Source: JAHBVH01 sp034437715
GTDB lineage: Bacteria > Chloroflexota > Anaerolineae > Caldilineales > Caldilineaceae
Assembly: GCA_034437715.1 (NCBI GenBank)
Contig: DAOTTR010000292.1
Coordinates: 1 to 9,040, forward strand
Length of the DNA stretch: 9,040 nucleotides
Reading direction: 5' to 3'
This document shows, one piece after another, positions 1 to 5,517 of this stretch. Both the position numbers and the translations under genes were made by a program. Each line of letters starts with the position of its first letter. The stretch's first letter is position 1. The notes beneath the pieces are model-generated. The model was not told where the DNA came from and did not search any database. It worked only from the letters and a program-made list of their open reading frames with translations.

Positions 1-132
1 GGTGTATTTCAATTTGAGGGTAAATTTTAGAAGTAGCGCGCAACGTGTGCCGGGGACGAGCGGGGTGCCGTTTGTCAAACCGGTGCGGTTATCGCTCATC
101 CCCGGCACACTTCCCAAAAAGTGAAATGCACC
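1..132. repeat. Small inverted-repeat element, possibly cut by the window edge
   Basis: The outer ends are inverted copies: GGTGTATTTCA (1-11) and TGAAATGCACC (122-132), 10 of 11 matching. Inside is a second, stronger inverted pair, 45-62 (GTGTGCCGGGGACGAGCG) and 93-110 (CGCTCATCCCCGGCACAC), 17 of 18 matching. A small GTTTG-T-CAAAC palindrome sits in the loop. The layout resembles a MITE or a REP-type hairpin element. No coding potential is evident. The left end starts at base 1, so the true boundary and any target duplication cannot be judged. Confidence 0.55.
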
Positions 133-166
133 CAAGCCGCGCGAGTGTAATACAGTTTTAGTTTTC

Positions 167-305
167 GTAGGTCAGGTTTGCAAACGTGACAATCTGCCCA
201 AGCCCGCGACGCCGCCCGAGCCAAGCCTGGATCAACAATGCTTGTCCGGTTACAAATCGGCTGGTTTGCAGGGAACAGGTCTGTCACGTTACAAACGTGA
301 CCTAC
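167..305. repeat. Inverted-repeat element with GTAGGTCA...TGACCTAC ends
   Basis: The left end (from 167) reads GTAGGTCAGGTTTGCAAACG and continues TGACA. The right end (to 305), read on the minus strand, is GTAGGTCACGTTTGTAACGT and continues GACAGACCTG. The ends match over about 24 bases with one substitution, one C/T change and one indel. Each end also contains its own small palindrome (GTTTGCAAAC at the left). The same end type recurs at 9007-9040, so this is a dispersed family in the genome. I see no clear target-site duplication. The interior is not convincingly coding. Confidence 0.55.
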
Positions 306-398
306 AACCGCTACAACTGCGATTGGCTTATTTAAGCCACAGTGTACTGGTTTGATCTGAGGATATTGCCAAAGTCACCGACAACCGATTGGTTAGAT

Positions 399-541
399 GC
401 TTTCAAAGCAATAAGTATCCAGCGCTTGCCAAACAAAATCATGCGTAGGGGCGGCTGCGCAGCCGCCCCGCGTTTGGCTCGCTGCGAACGGGCGGCGGCA
501 AGCCGCCCCTACTGCATACTTATTGCTTTCAAATGGCCTTA
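399..541. repeat. Dispersed hairpin repeat, copy A
   Basis: The terminal arms are TTTCAAAGCAATAAGTAT (401-418) and its inverted partner at 516-533, 17 of 18 matching. Inside lies a perfect 22-bp palindrome at 438-459 centred on CTGCGCAG. The blocks GTAGGGGCGGC (435-445) and GCCGCCCCTAC (502-512) are also perfect inverted partners. A second copy is present at 5277-5418, about 93% identical by eye. Reading frames crossing it give similar peptides in both copies, but only because the DNA is repeated. It is probably a non-autonomous mobile element or extragenic hairpin repeat. Confidence 0.75.
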
Positions 542-739
542 GGAGCGCAAATATTTCTCCAGATCGCTGACTGACTTATAGAGTTGATCAAACTGTTCTT
601 TGGAGGTGACCCAGCTACCCTCTGCGCCATCCTCATTGCCGGCGGAACGATTCGCGCCCCCCGTCCGTTGCGCCTGATTGCTGTCGCCCAAAACTTTATC
701 CAAAATGTCGTAGTTTGTATTGCGCGTCTTGTTCCCCAT
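539..739 (-). CDS. Small hypothetical protein (66 aa)
   Basis: I do not recognise this protein. From the ATG at 739 it is 66 residues: a polar N-terminal half rich in N, G and Q (NKTRNTNYD, GGANRSAGNEDGAEG), then a charged, probably helical tail (WVTSKEQFDQLYKSVSDLEKYLRS is 24 residues long; the heptad-like part is FDQLYKSVSDLEKYL). There are no membrane segments and no signal peptide. An AGAAAGGG sequence (minus strand, 755-748) lies about 8 nt before the ATG at 739 but only about 2 nt before the upstream ATG at 745, so I prefer 739. The TAA stop (541-539) falls exactly at the edge of repeat copy A, so the gene may have been shortened by that insertion. It could be a real small soluble protein or a decayed remnant. 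Its composition looks more protein-like than the neighbouring shadow frames. Confidence 0.4.
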   Translation of the reverse strand: MGNKTRNTNYDILDKVLGDSNQAQRTGGANRSAGNEDGAEGSWVTSKEQFDQLYKSVSDLEKYLRS

Positions 740-823
740 CAGCATTGCCCTTTCTATTTATTTTGCGTATCGATGGCATTCTTGCTATTGATGACGAGGA
801 ATCGGGCAAAGAGTTACGTTTTT

Positions 824-1065
824 GTTAGCTATTCATGTTACGCAGCAGGGTCGGTGTAGGGGCATGAGGATATGGCGGCGGGCAAGACTTATCGTTGTCC
901 GGCGATGTTCTTCGCCGCCATATCCTCGTGCCCGGCTTAACGTTCGGATGTCGTCGCGGGACGGGCACGAGGACGGCGGCGAAGCGAGGTTTAGATATTT
1001 TCTAAAATTCGTGCGCCGCCAGCCTCATGCCCCTACAGTATCTCTGCGTAACATGAGTTAGCTAT
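824..1065. mobile_element. MITE-like element, 224 bp, with 9-bp target duplication
   Basis: The direct repeat GTTAGCTAT occurs at 824-832 and 1057-1065. Between them, 833-1056 begins with TCATGTTACGCAG (833-845) and ends with its exact inverse (1044-1056). After a short diverged stretch the inverted match resumes with TGTAGGGGCATGAGG (855-869 against 1023-1037). The interior holds two further hairpins: arms 860-880 and 913-933 match at 20 of 21 positions, and arms 963-981 and 1014-1032 are related versions of the same sequence, so one arm motif appears four times in alternating orientation. There is no transposase and no plausible gene, so it would be mobilised in trans. The intact 9-bp duplication suggests a fairly recent or well-preserved insertion. 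Confidence 0.8.
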
Positions 1066-1079
1066 ACTGGCATCAGCAG

Positions 1080-1123
1080 GAGAACCGGCATTTGATGAAA
1101 CAATGGGCAGAAGGCCGGTTCTC
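1080..1123. repeat. Inverted repeat GAGAACCGGC...GCCGGTTCTC
   Basis: These are perfect 10-bp arms (1080-1089 and 1114-1123) around a 24-nt spacer. There is no T-run after either arm, and no gene ends just before it, so a terminator is unlikely. It lies just past the MITE-like element and about 180 nt ahead of the CtaG-like gene. It could be a protein-binding site or the remains of another repeat. The stretch 1124-1305 that follows contains many short ACT/AGT-type repeats and no promoter I would defend. Confidence 0.35.
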
Positions 1124-1305
1124 ACATTGAACTCAGTCTAGTACGCGGACTACCTACGTAAGACAGTAGGACAGTGAGTCAGTGGCTGGCTACTGAACTA
1201 CTGTCTCACTGGACTACCATTGGTCTATTGACGCCGTCGCGGACTAGCGCACCGAATGTGCAGATGATCACTGACCAGAAGCGATTTTCCTGCTACGCTA
1301 CGGCC

Positions 1306-2208
1306 ATGACAACATCGGACTGGGTTTTGCGCCTACCCGTGATCGCTATGCTGGGGCTGCTCGGCGTGGGCTATTGGCGCGGGTGGCGACAGTTGCGGCG
1401 AGCCGATAGGGGTTTGGCCAGTCCACAACGCCTGTTGGCTTTTGCGCTGAGCATGCTCTTGTTTCTGCTCACCCTTTTGCCGCCACTGGAGTTGTTCAGC
1501 CGCCACTTTTTGCTGGGGCGCACCGTGCAAAAAATTGTGCTGGCTTTTTGGGCCGCACCGTTGTTTTGGCTAGCCTGCCCCTTTCATATAATTGTGCTGG
1601 GGTTGCCTTTTGCATGGCGGCGACGGCTGACACACTGGCTGCGCCCGCGGCATTGGCTGGGCAGGGGGCTGCGCTTGCTCACCCAGCCCGCGTTCAACTG
1701 GCTGCTCTTTGTCAGCGCGATTGTCCTCTGGCATGATGCTGCTGTGGTGGATTGGACCATGCCGCGGCCAGCCATGCACTTGGTGGCCCTGTTGGTGTTG
1801 GGAGGCGTGGCGTTGTTATATTGGAGTCATCTGGTGGGGACAGAACCGCGGCTACGCCGTCAATTGCCAGCGTGGGTGCTCTTTGCCTATGTGGTGGGGG
1901 TGGAGATTCCCAACATGGCGACCGGTATGACCATTGCCTATGGCAGAAGCGCCTTTTATGCCTATTATGCCGCCCAACACAACCTGGTTGCATCGGGCCT
2001 GGGCGTCATTGAGGATCAGATGGTCAGTGGTGGACTGATCTGGTTTATGGGCAGTTTTGTCTTTTTTGCGAGCGCGGTCTTAGTGCTACATCGTATGTTT
2101 CGCCACAACAAGGAGAACTCGGCCCAGCATTTCCCCGATTGGGATTCGGACGAGCGCATGATCGCGCCGGGGTTAGAACATCGCCTGAAAGAAAAGCGAC
2201 TGCCTTAA
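1306..2208 (+). CDS. Cytochrome c oxidase assembly protein, CtaG/caa3 type (divergent)
   Basis: An integral membrane protein of 300 aa from the ATG at 1306, with about seven hydrophobic helices (roughly residues 6-25, 43-62, 76-103, 130-146, 157-177, 187-207 and 238-263). It resembles the CtaG family that helps mature aa3/caa3 cytochrome oxidases, probably at the copper step. Supporting landmarks are a tryptophan/arginine-rich end of helix 1 (YWRGWRQLRR), LWH (His143), MHL (His158) and the late EDQMVSGGLIW segment (236-246). Where I expect the family's histidine-containing HMxQH-like motif, this protein has GRTVQKIVL (71-79), so it may be a paralogue with altered metal binding. The frame stays open back to a GTG at 1174, but those extra 44 residues are polar and lie in repeat-rich DNA; 1306 has no clear ribosome-binding site, so the start is uncertain. 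It stands alone, with no oxidase genes nearby. Confidence 0.68.
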   Translation: MTTSDWVLRLPVIAMLGLLGVGYWRGWRQLRRADRGLASPQRLLAFALSMLLFLLTLLPPLELFSRHFLLGRTVQKIVLAFWAAPLFWLACPFHIIVLGLPFAWRRRLTHWLRPRHWLGRGLRLLTQPAFNWLLFVSAIVLWHDAAVVDWTMPRPAMHLVALLVLGGVALLYWSHLVGTEPRLRRQLPAWVLFAYVVGVEIPNMATGMTIAYGRSAFYAYYAAQHNLVASGLGVIEDQMVSGGLIWFMGSFVFFASAVLVLHRMFRHNKENSAQHFPDWDSDERMIAPGLEHRLKEKRLP

Positions 2209-2219
2209 ATATTGAAAAG

Positions 2220-2275
2220 AATAGTGGTTCTGCACGCTCTGCGGCCATGGCCGCAGAGCGTGCAGAACCACTATT
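2220..2275. terminator. Perfect 56-bp palindrome, likely bidirectional terminator
   Basis: Each arm is 28 bases with no mismatch, starting AATAGTGGTTCTGCACGCTC and centred on CCATGG at 2245-2250. It sits between two convergent genes: the plus-strand stop ends at 2208 and the minus-strand stop occupies 2276-2278. TTTTA follows on the plus side, and TTCTTTTC follows when read on the minus side, so either transcript could end here. The arms are much longer than usual for a simple terminator, and the RNA hairpin would have only a 4-nt turn at best. Confidence 0.75.
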
Positions 2276-3046
2276 TTACGTCTGCCGCCATCCTTCACCG
2301 ATATCGCGCAACTTGGCGAGCACGACGGCGGGTTCGGTGTAGCGCAGGGCGGCCACTTCCACACTATAACAACCAGCATAACCGGTGGCGCGCAGGGCAT
2401 TCATGGTGCGCGTCAACGCTTCATCGCTGAGGGTGGGCGAGAAATGGGTGTGCATGGCCCAGGGAGCAACCAATTCATCACCGCGCACCGTATCATCCCC
2501 ATGCCAGCGCCCGGCATGTAAGAGAATGCCAAAGCCTGGGTGATCGACAGCCTCGCACAATTTTTTGACATTTTCGGGCACCATCTCGGCACCCCAATGA
2601 TTTTCAGGGCCGATGCGGTAGCCATTGTCATAGGCGCGCTGGGCCCACTCCTGATATTGCGCCACAATCGCCGCCAATTGTTGTTCACTCCAGGAGCGCT
2701 CATCGCGGCCACCACCGGCATCAATGCGCACCGTTTCGGCCCCCAAAAACTCGGCAGCTTTGAGATTGGCCAGCGCGTTGCGCAGATTGGTTGCGCGCGC
2801 ATCCGGCTCATTCTCCCAGATATGCGCGCGATCAATGCAAATATTAGCCAGCGCCAACTGGCGCTCGGCCAAGCCAGCCTTGACCTTGGCCAGATAATCC
2901 TCGTCCAGGCTGGCAAACGTGCCATGCCACAGATCGGCGGCAGGCAAACCATAGCGGTATTTGATCGACTCCAGATAGCCAAAGGTATCAATGAGCCCGG
3001 CCTTAGTCTGTTGGTGGAAGGTATAGGAACAGATAGAAAGTTTCAT
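2276..3046 (-). CDS. Sugar phosphate isomerase/epimerase-type TIM barrel protein
   Basis: A cytosolic protein of 256 aa, a normal length for the xylose-isomerase-like TIM barrel/AP-endonuclease-2 superfamily. The N-terminal strand is MKLSICSYTF. Likely metal ligands are Glu148 in GPENHWG, His177 in LLHAGRW or its neighbour, His199/His201 in MHTHF, and Glu230 in YSVEV, matching the Glu-x-His-Glu layout of this superfamily. Such proteins isomerise or epimerise sugars, inositols or keto-sugars, but the sequence does not fix the substrate. It is the last gene of the ABC operon, starting 12 nt after the stop of the MalG-type permease, with no strong ribosome-binding site, so translation may be coupled. 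Its position suggests it acts on the imported sugar. The perfect palindrome follows immediately after its stop. Confidence 0.85.
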   Translation of the reverse strand: MKLSICSYTFHQQTKAGLIDTFGYLESIKYRYGLPAADLWHGTFASLDEDYLAKVKAGLAERQLALANICIDRAHIWENEPDARATNLRNALANLKAAEFLGAETVRIDAGGGRDERSWSEQQLAAIVAQYQEWAQRAYDNGYRIGPENHWGAEMVPENVKKLCEAVDHPGFGILLHAGRWHGDDTVRGDELVAPWAMHTHFSPTLSDEALTRTMNALRATGYAGCYSVEVAALRYTEPAVVLAKLRDIGEGWRQT

Positions 3047-3058
3047 GAGCAGACAGAG

Positions 3059-3991
3059 TTACCCTTTCAAACCAGTGACAGAAATGCCTTCGATAAAGGT
3101 ACGTTGCGCAAAGAAGAAGGCCAGGAAGATCGGCAGCGTAATCAGCGAACTGACGGCCATTAAATAGGGATAGGCCAATTGGCGATTGCCCATTTCGGCC
3201 ACTGCGCTGCGCAGCCGCTGCACGCCCAGCGCCAACACCCATTTTTCCTCTATATTTACATAGATCAGCGGGCCCAGATAATCATTCCAGGCATCCATAA
3301 AGGTAAACAAGGCGACAACCGCAATCGCGGGCACCGAGAGCGGCAGAATAATGCGGAACATGATCTGCAACTCATTGGCTCCATCAATGCGCGCGGCATC
3401 GGAAAGCTCGGCGGGGATGCCCATAAAAAATTGGCGTAGCAGAAAGATAAAAAATGCATTGCCAAAGAAATGGGGAACCACCAGGGGCCAAAAAGTATTA
3501 AGCCAGCCAATCTGCTTAAAGATGATAAAGAGCGGCACCAGACGCACCCAACCAGGAATCATCAACGTGGCCAACACGAGCATAAAGAGTGTATCGCGGC
3601 CAAACCAATGCAAGCGCGAAAAGGAGTAGGCCACCAATGCCGAAGAGAGGATCGTGCCCAGGGTGGCCGGTAGGGCATAGCGAATGACCGTGTTGTAGGT
3701 AAAGAGCCAATAGTTCTCACTATTCCAAGCATCCCAGAAATTATTCCACTGTTGTGGAACGGGAAACCAGATCGGCGGCACCGTATAGACCTGGCTATCG
3801 GTCTTCACTGCCGATGAGAGCATCCAATAGAATGGCAGTAGAAATGTGAAGGCCAGCAGCAACAACACAGCATATTTTAGAATCTCCACGATCCAGTCCG
3901 TGGGGCCAAGGGTGCGCAACTTGTGCAGCCACCCCGTGCGGTCAAGCGGTGGCACCGCAGCGGGTTGTTGCGTCACAGTTTGGGTTGCCAT
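3059..3991 (-). CDS. Carbohydrate ABC transporter permease, MalG/CUT1 type
   Basis: An inner-membrane permease of 310 aa, the second half of a heterodimeric sugar importer. A cytoplasmic N-terminus (1-36) precedes a first helix (about 37-58), then the binding-protein-dependent permease domain (about 100-295). The coupling-helix EAA motif is at about 194-218 (AELSDAARIDGANELQIM, then FRIILPL). The C-terminus RTFIEGISVTGLKG is the usual ending of CUT1 MalG-like subunits. The start at 3991 is supported by GAAGGAG (minus strand, 4009-4003), about 11 nt upstream. It follows the MalF-type gene after an 85-nt gap with nothing notable in it and is followed closely by the isomerase. Family assignment is firm; substrate is unknown. 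Confidence 0.94.
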   Translation of the reverse strand: MATQTVTQQPAAVPPLDRTGWLHKLRTLGPTDWIVEILKYAVLLLLAFTFLLPFYWMLSSAVKTDSQVYTVPPIWFPVPQQWNNFWDAWNSENYWLFTYNTVIRYALPATLGTILSSALVAYSFSRLHWFGRDTLFMLVLATLMIPGWVRLVPLFIIFKQIGWLNTFWPLVVPHFFGNAFFIFLLRQFFMGIPAELSDAARIDGANELQIMFRIILPLSVPAIAVVALFTFMDAWNDYLGPLIYVNIEEKWVLALGVQRLRSAVAEMGNRQLAYPYLMAVSSLITLPIFLAFFFAQRTFIEGISVTGLKG

Positions 3992-4076
3992 AGATCGGTA
4001 CTCTCCTTCATTAATCCATTCGTCAATCCAGCGGAGCGCGCCCTATCAGGACGCTTTCCCGCGGAGCAAAATCTTG

Positions 4077-4994
4077 TTAGCGCGAAGAACCAGAATAAAA
4101 GACAAAGCGTCCCGAAATGCGGAAGAGCAGGGTTGTGAACACAATAATCAGCGCGAATAGGAGCCACGCCAGCGCATTGGCCTTGCCCATGCGCAGATAG
4201 ACAAACGCATTGCGGTAGAGAAAGAGCGAATAGAATTCACTGGCCTGATTGGGCCCCCCACTGGTGAGCAGCCAAGGCAAGGTGAAATATTGAAAGCCAC
4301 TGATAAAGCTCATGACCAGATTAAAGAGAATCACCGGGCTGACCATGGGGATCGTAATGTGCCAGAGGCGACGCAGTGCGTTGGCCCCGTCCATGGTTGC
4401 CGCCTCGTAGAGCGTGCGCGGCACATCTTGCAGCGTTGCCAGGAAGATCACCATGGCCGCGCCTTGCGACCACATGTGGATCAGCACCAAGGTGGGCTTG
4501 ACAATGTCAGGATTGGAGAGGAAGGGCACAACCGGGAAGCCCAGAAATTGCAGCGTCGAGTTGACCGCGCCATATTGGATATTGAGCAGAAACTGCCACA
4601 CAAAGGCCGTCACCACCACGGGTACAATCGAGGGGAAAAAGAAAACGGCACGGAAGAAGGAACGCGCCACAATCTGCGTATTGAGCAGCAGCGCCATCAA
4701 AAAGGCAGAGAGGATGCCAAGTGGCGTACTAAAGACCACCCACCAGAGGGTGTTATAGGCGACTGTCCGAAAATCCTCATCGTTGGTCAGGATATTCGTA
4801 TAATTATCGAGCCCCAGAAAGACCGGCGGACGCAACAAGTCGTAGCGGGTAAAGCTGTAATAGAAGGATGACAAAATGGGAAACAACGTGAAGCCGAGAA
4901 AGCCAATAATCCACGGCGAAGCAAAGAGCAGCCCGATCAGCATGTCACGGCGATCACTGCGCGTCAAACGGCGCGCTTGGGTAAGTAGACTCAT
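4077..4994 (-). CDS. Carbohydrate ABC transporter permease, MalF/UgpA type
   Basis: An inner-membrane permease of 305 aa, partner of the MalG-type subunit downstream. Helix 1 is at about 19-43 (MLIGLLFASPWIIGFLGF), followed by the periplasmic segment YDLLRPPVFLGLDNY, which is typical of UgpA/LacF-like proteins, and the permease domain at about 75-295. The EAA motif is at about 193-216 (RTLYEAATMDGANALRRLWH). TSGGPNQASEF (245-255) is another conserved CUT1 feature. The start at 4994 has TGAGGAA (5007-5001) about 6 nt upstream. The nucleotides around the start codon are complementary to a 10-nt leader segment at 5075-5084, so translation may be controlled. A repeat island of about 320 bp separates it from the binding-protein gene that should supply its substrate. 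Confidence 0.94.
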   Translation of the reverse strand: MSLLTQARRLTRSDRRDMLIGLLFASPWIIGFLGFTLFPILSSFYYSFTRYDLLRPPVFLGLDNYTNILTNDEDFRTVAYNTLWWVVFSTPLGILSAFLMALLLNTQIVARSFFRAVFFFPSIVPVVVTAFVWQFLLNIQYGAVNSTLQFLGFPVVPFLSNPDIVKPTLVLIHMWSQGAAMVIFLATLQDVPRTLYEAATMDGANALRRLWHITIPMVSPVILFNLVMSFISGFQYFTLPWLLTSGGPNQASEFYSLFLYRNAFVYLRMGKANALAWLLFALIIVFTTLLFRISGRFVFYSGSSR

Positions 4995-5084
4995 AGGGTG
5001 TTCCTCACATCAACAAGAGATTGCCAGCCAAGACCCGCCACACCTATCACAATCAATCTGACAGTAACCATACTAACACCCTAT
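4993..5084 (-). promoter_or_regulatory. Leader inverted repeat that could mask the permease start codon
   Basis: On the minus strand the leader carries ATAGGGTGTT (5084-5075), and the exact complement AACACCCTAT (5002-4993) spans the stretch just after the ribosome-binding site and includes the first bases of the ATG. Pairing of the ten bases would cover the start codon of the MalF-type gene and leave a 72-nt loop. Ten perfect bases at this particular place is notable but could be chance. Only transcripts starting upstream of 5084 would contain the masking arm. Confidence 0.35.
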
Positions 5085-5107
5085 CCGCAAAATCTTGCGC
5101 GATTCAA
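5078..5107 (-). promoter_or_regulatory. Promoter-like motif TTGAAT-N18-TAGGGTGT ahead of the permeases
   Basis: On the minus strand TTGAAT (5107-5102) is followed after 18 bases by TAGGGT (5083-5078), within the longer block GATAGGGTGT (5085-5076). The same arrangement with TTGAGT lies upstream of the binding-protein gene at 7069-7040. As a sigma-70 -10 box TAGGGT is poor (3 of 6). The case rests on the shared 10-mer plus identical spacing in two places where a promoter or regulator site is expected. The block could equally be a regulator-binding site. Confidence 0.4.
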
Positions 5108-5177
5108 CCGTAGTAAAGACTTTAGTCTTTGTAGGATTGGGGGAAAGACTAGGGCTAATCCAAAAAATAAGTAAATG

Positions 5178-5249
5178 TACGGGCATGAGGTGTGGCGGGG
5201 GAAATCTTCGGTTGTGCCGTGACGCTCATCCGCCATACCACGTGCGTAT
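5178..5249. repeat. Degenerate hairpin related to the MITE-like element core
   Basis: The arms GGGCATGAGGTGTGGCGG (5181-5198) and CCGCCATACCACGTGCGTA (5230-5248) are imperfect inverted partners. They resemble the 860-933 hairpin of the 224-bp element in both arms and in parts of the loop (GGGAA/GGCAA, CTTCGGTTGT/CTTATCGTTGT). By eye they belong to one family, with this copy more decayed. Confidence 0.45.
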
Positions 5250-5276
5250 CGTTTATTCTTTGAAATGGCCTAAGGC

Positions 5277-5418
5277 GCTTTCAAAGAAATAAGTATCCAG
5301 CGCTTGCCAAACAAAATCATTCGTAGATGCGGCCGCGTAGCCGCCCCGCGTTTGGCTCGCTGCGAACGGGCGGCTGCAAGCCGCCCCTACTGCATACTTA
5401 TTTCTTTGCAATGGCCTA
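5277..5418. repeat. Dispersed hairpin repeat, copy B
   Basis: This is the second copy of the element at 399-541, in the same orientation. The terminal arms AAAGAAATAAGTAT (5283-5296) and ATACTTATTTCTTT (5394-5407) pair perfectly. Copy A has AAAGCAATAAGTAT in both arms, so the C-to-A change here is matched in both arms. The central palindrome is partly lost (GATGCGGCCGCGTAGCC in place of the perfect version), whereas the right-hand block GCCGCCCCTAC is kept. It lies between the binding-protein and permease genes, immediately after a detached right-end fragment of the same family. Confidence 0.75.
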
Positions 5419-5443
5419 AAATCTTTACTACCGATCAAATCTT

Positions 5444-5471
5444 ACTTTACAGTGTGCTAGTATTTTGTCAA
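5444..5471 (-). promoter_or_regulatory. Candidate sigma-70 promoter TTGACA-N16-TAAAGT
   Basis: On the minus strand a consensus -35 TTGACA (5471-5466) is followed after 16 bases by TAAAGT (5449-5444), 4 of 6 to the -10 consensus. It lies just downstream of the binding-protein stop and would drive the permeases and isomerase through the repeat island. It may let them be transcribed separately from the binding protein. Confidence 0.4.
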
Positions 5472-5490
5472 GTTGGATTTTTTCGTGGCG

Positions 5491-5517
5491 GATCTTGATC
5501 ATCGATCAGATCGGATC
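5491..5517. other. Cluster of five GATC sites at the end of the binding-protein gene
   Basis: GATC occurs at 5491, 5497, 5504, 5509 and 5514, ending within the stop codon of the binding-protein gene. The block GATCTTGATC-ATC-GATCAGATC can fold as an imperfect hairpin with one bulge. In the direction of transcription it is not followed by a T-run, so it is not a standard intrinsic terminator. It could attenuate transcription or protect the mRNA 3' end. Confidence 0.35.

Larger units (their letters stand above)
5110..5431. repeat. Composite repeat island inside the ABC operon
   Basis: The outer ends GTAGTAAAGACTTT (5110-5123) and AAAATCTTTACTAC (5418-5431) are inverted copies with one mismatch, and weaker similarity continues outward (GATT...CCG / CGGTAGT). 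Inside are, in order, the hairpin AAAGAC-TTTA-GTCTTT (5115-5130), a degenerate GGGCATGAGG-type hairpin (5178-5249), a detached right-end fragment TTTATTCTTTGAAATGGCCT (5252-5271), and repeat copy B (5277-5418). This looks like successive insertions that share the junction ATGGCCTAAGG. No gene is visible within it. It splits the binding-protein gene from its permeases. Confidence 0.6.

Noticed and set aside
399..541. Possible CRISPR-like or tandem array
   Set aside because: Only inverted hairpin arms and dispersed copies are present. There are no regularly spaced direct repeats with unique spacers and no cas genes.
342..542. Open frame over repeat copy A, with a similar frame at 5304-5498 over copy B giving related peptides
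   Set aside because: The similarity is inherited from the duplicated DNA. The frames cross stable palindromes, have no ribosome-binding site and encode R/A/C-rich translation typical of GC hairpins.
1174..1305. Extended N-terminus of the CtaG-like protein from a GTG
   Set aside because: The added 44 residues are polar and unlike the family, and the DNA there is full of short ACT/AGT repeats. The ATG at 1306 starts just before the first membrane helix. The extension is not excluded.
2413..2991. Minus-strand open frame of 192 codons in another frame of the isomerase
   Set aside because: It is a shifted-frame shadow of the isomerase gene, rich in W, P, R and S, with no domain.
2540..3163. Long plus-strand open frame of 207 codons
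   Set aside because: It runs antisense to the isomerase and permease genes, which have clear family motifs. It has no recognisable domain and ends across a gene junction.
4290..4871. Plus-strand open frame of 193 codons
   Set aside because: It is antisense to the MalF-type permease. The highly charged H/R/E-rich product is what the complement of membrane-protein codons yields.
5131..5161. GGATT...AATCC hairpin as a terminator
   Set aside because: The arms are only 5 bp, and the A/T tract lies on the wrong side for transcription of the minus-strand operon.
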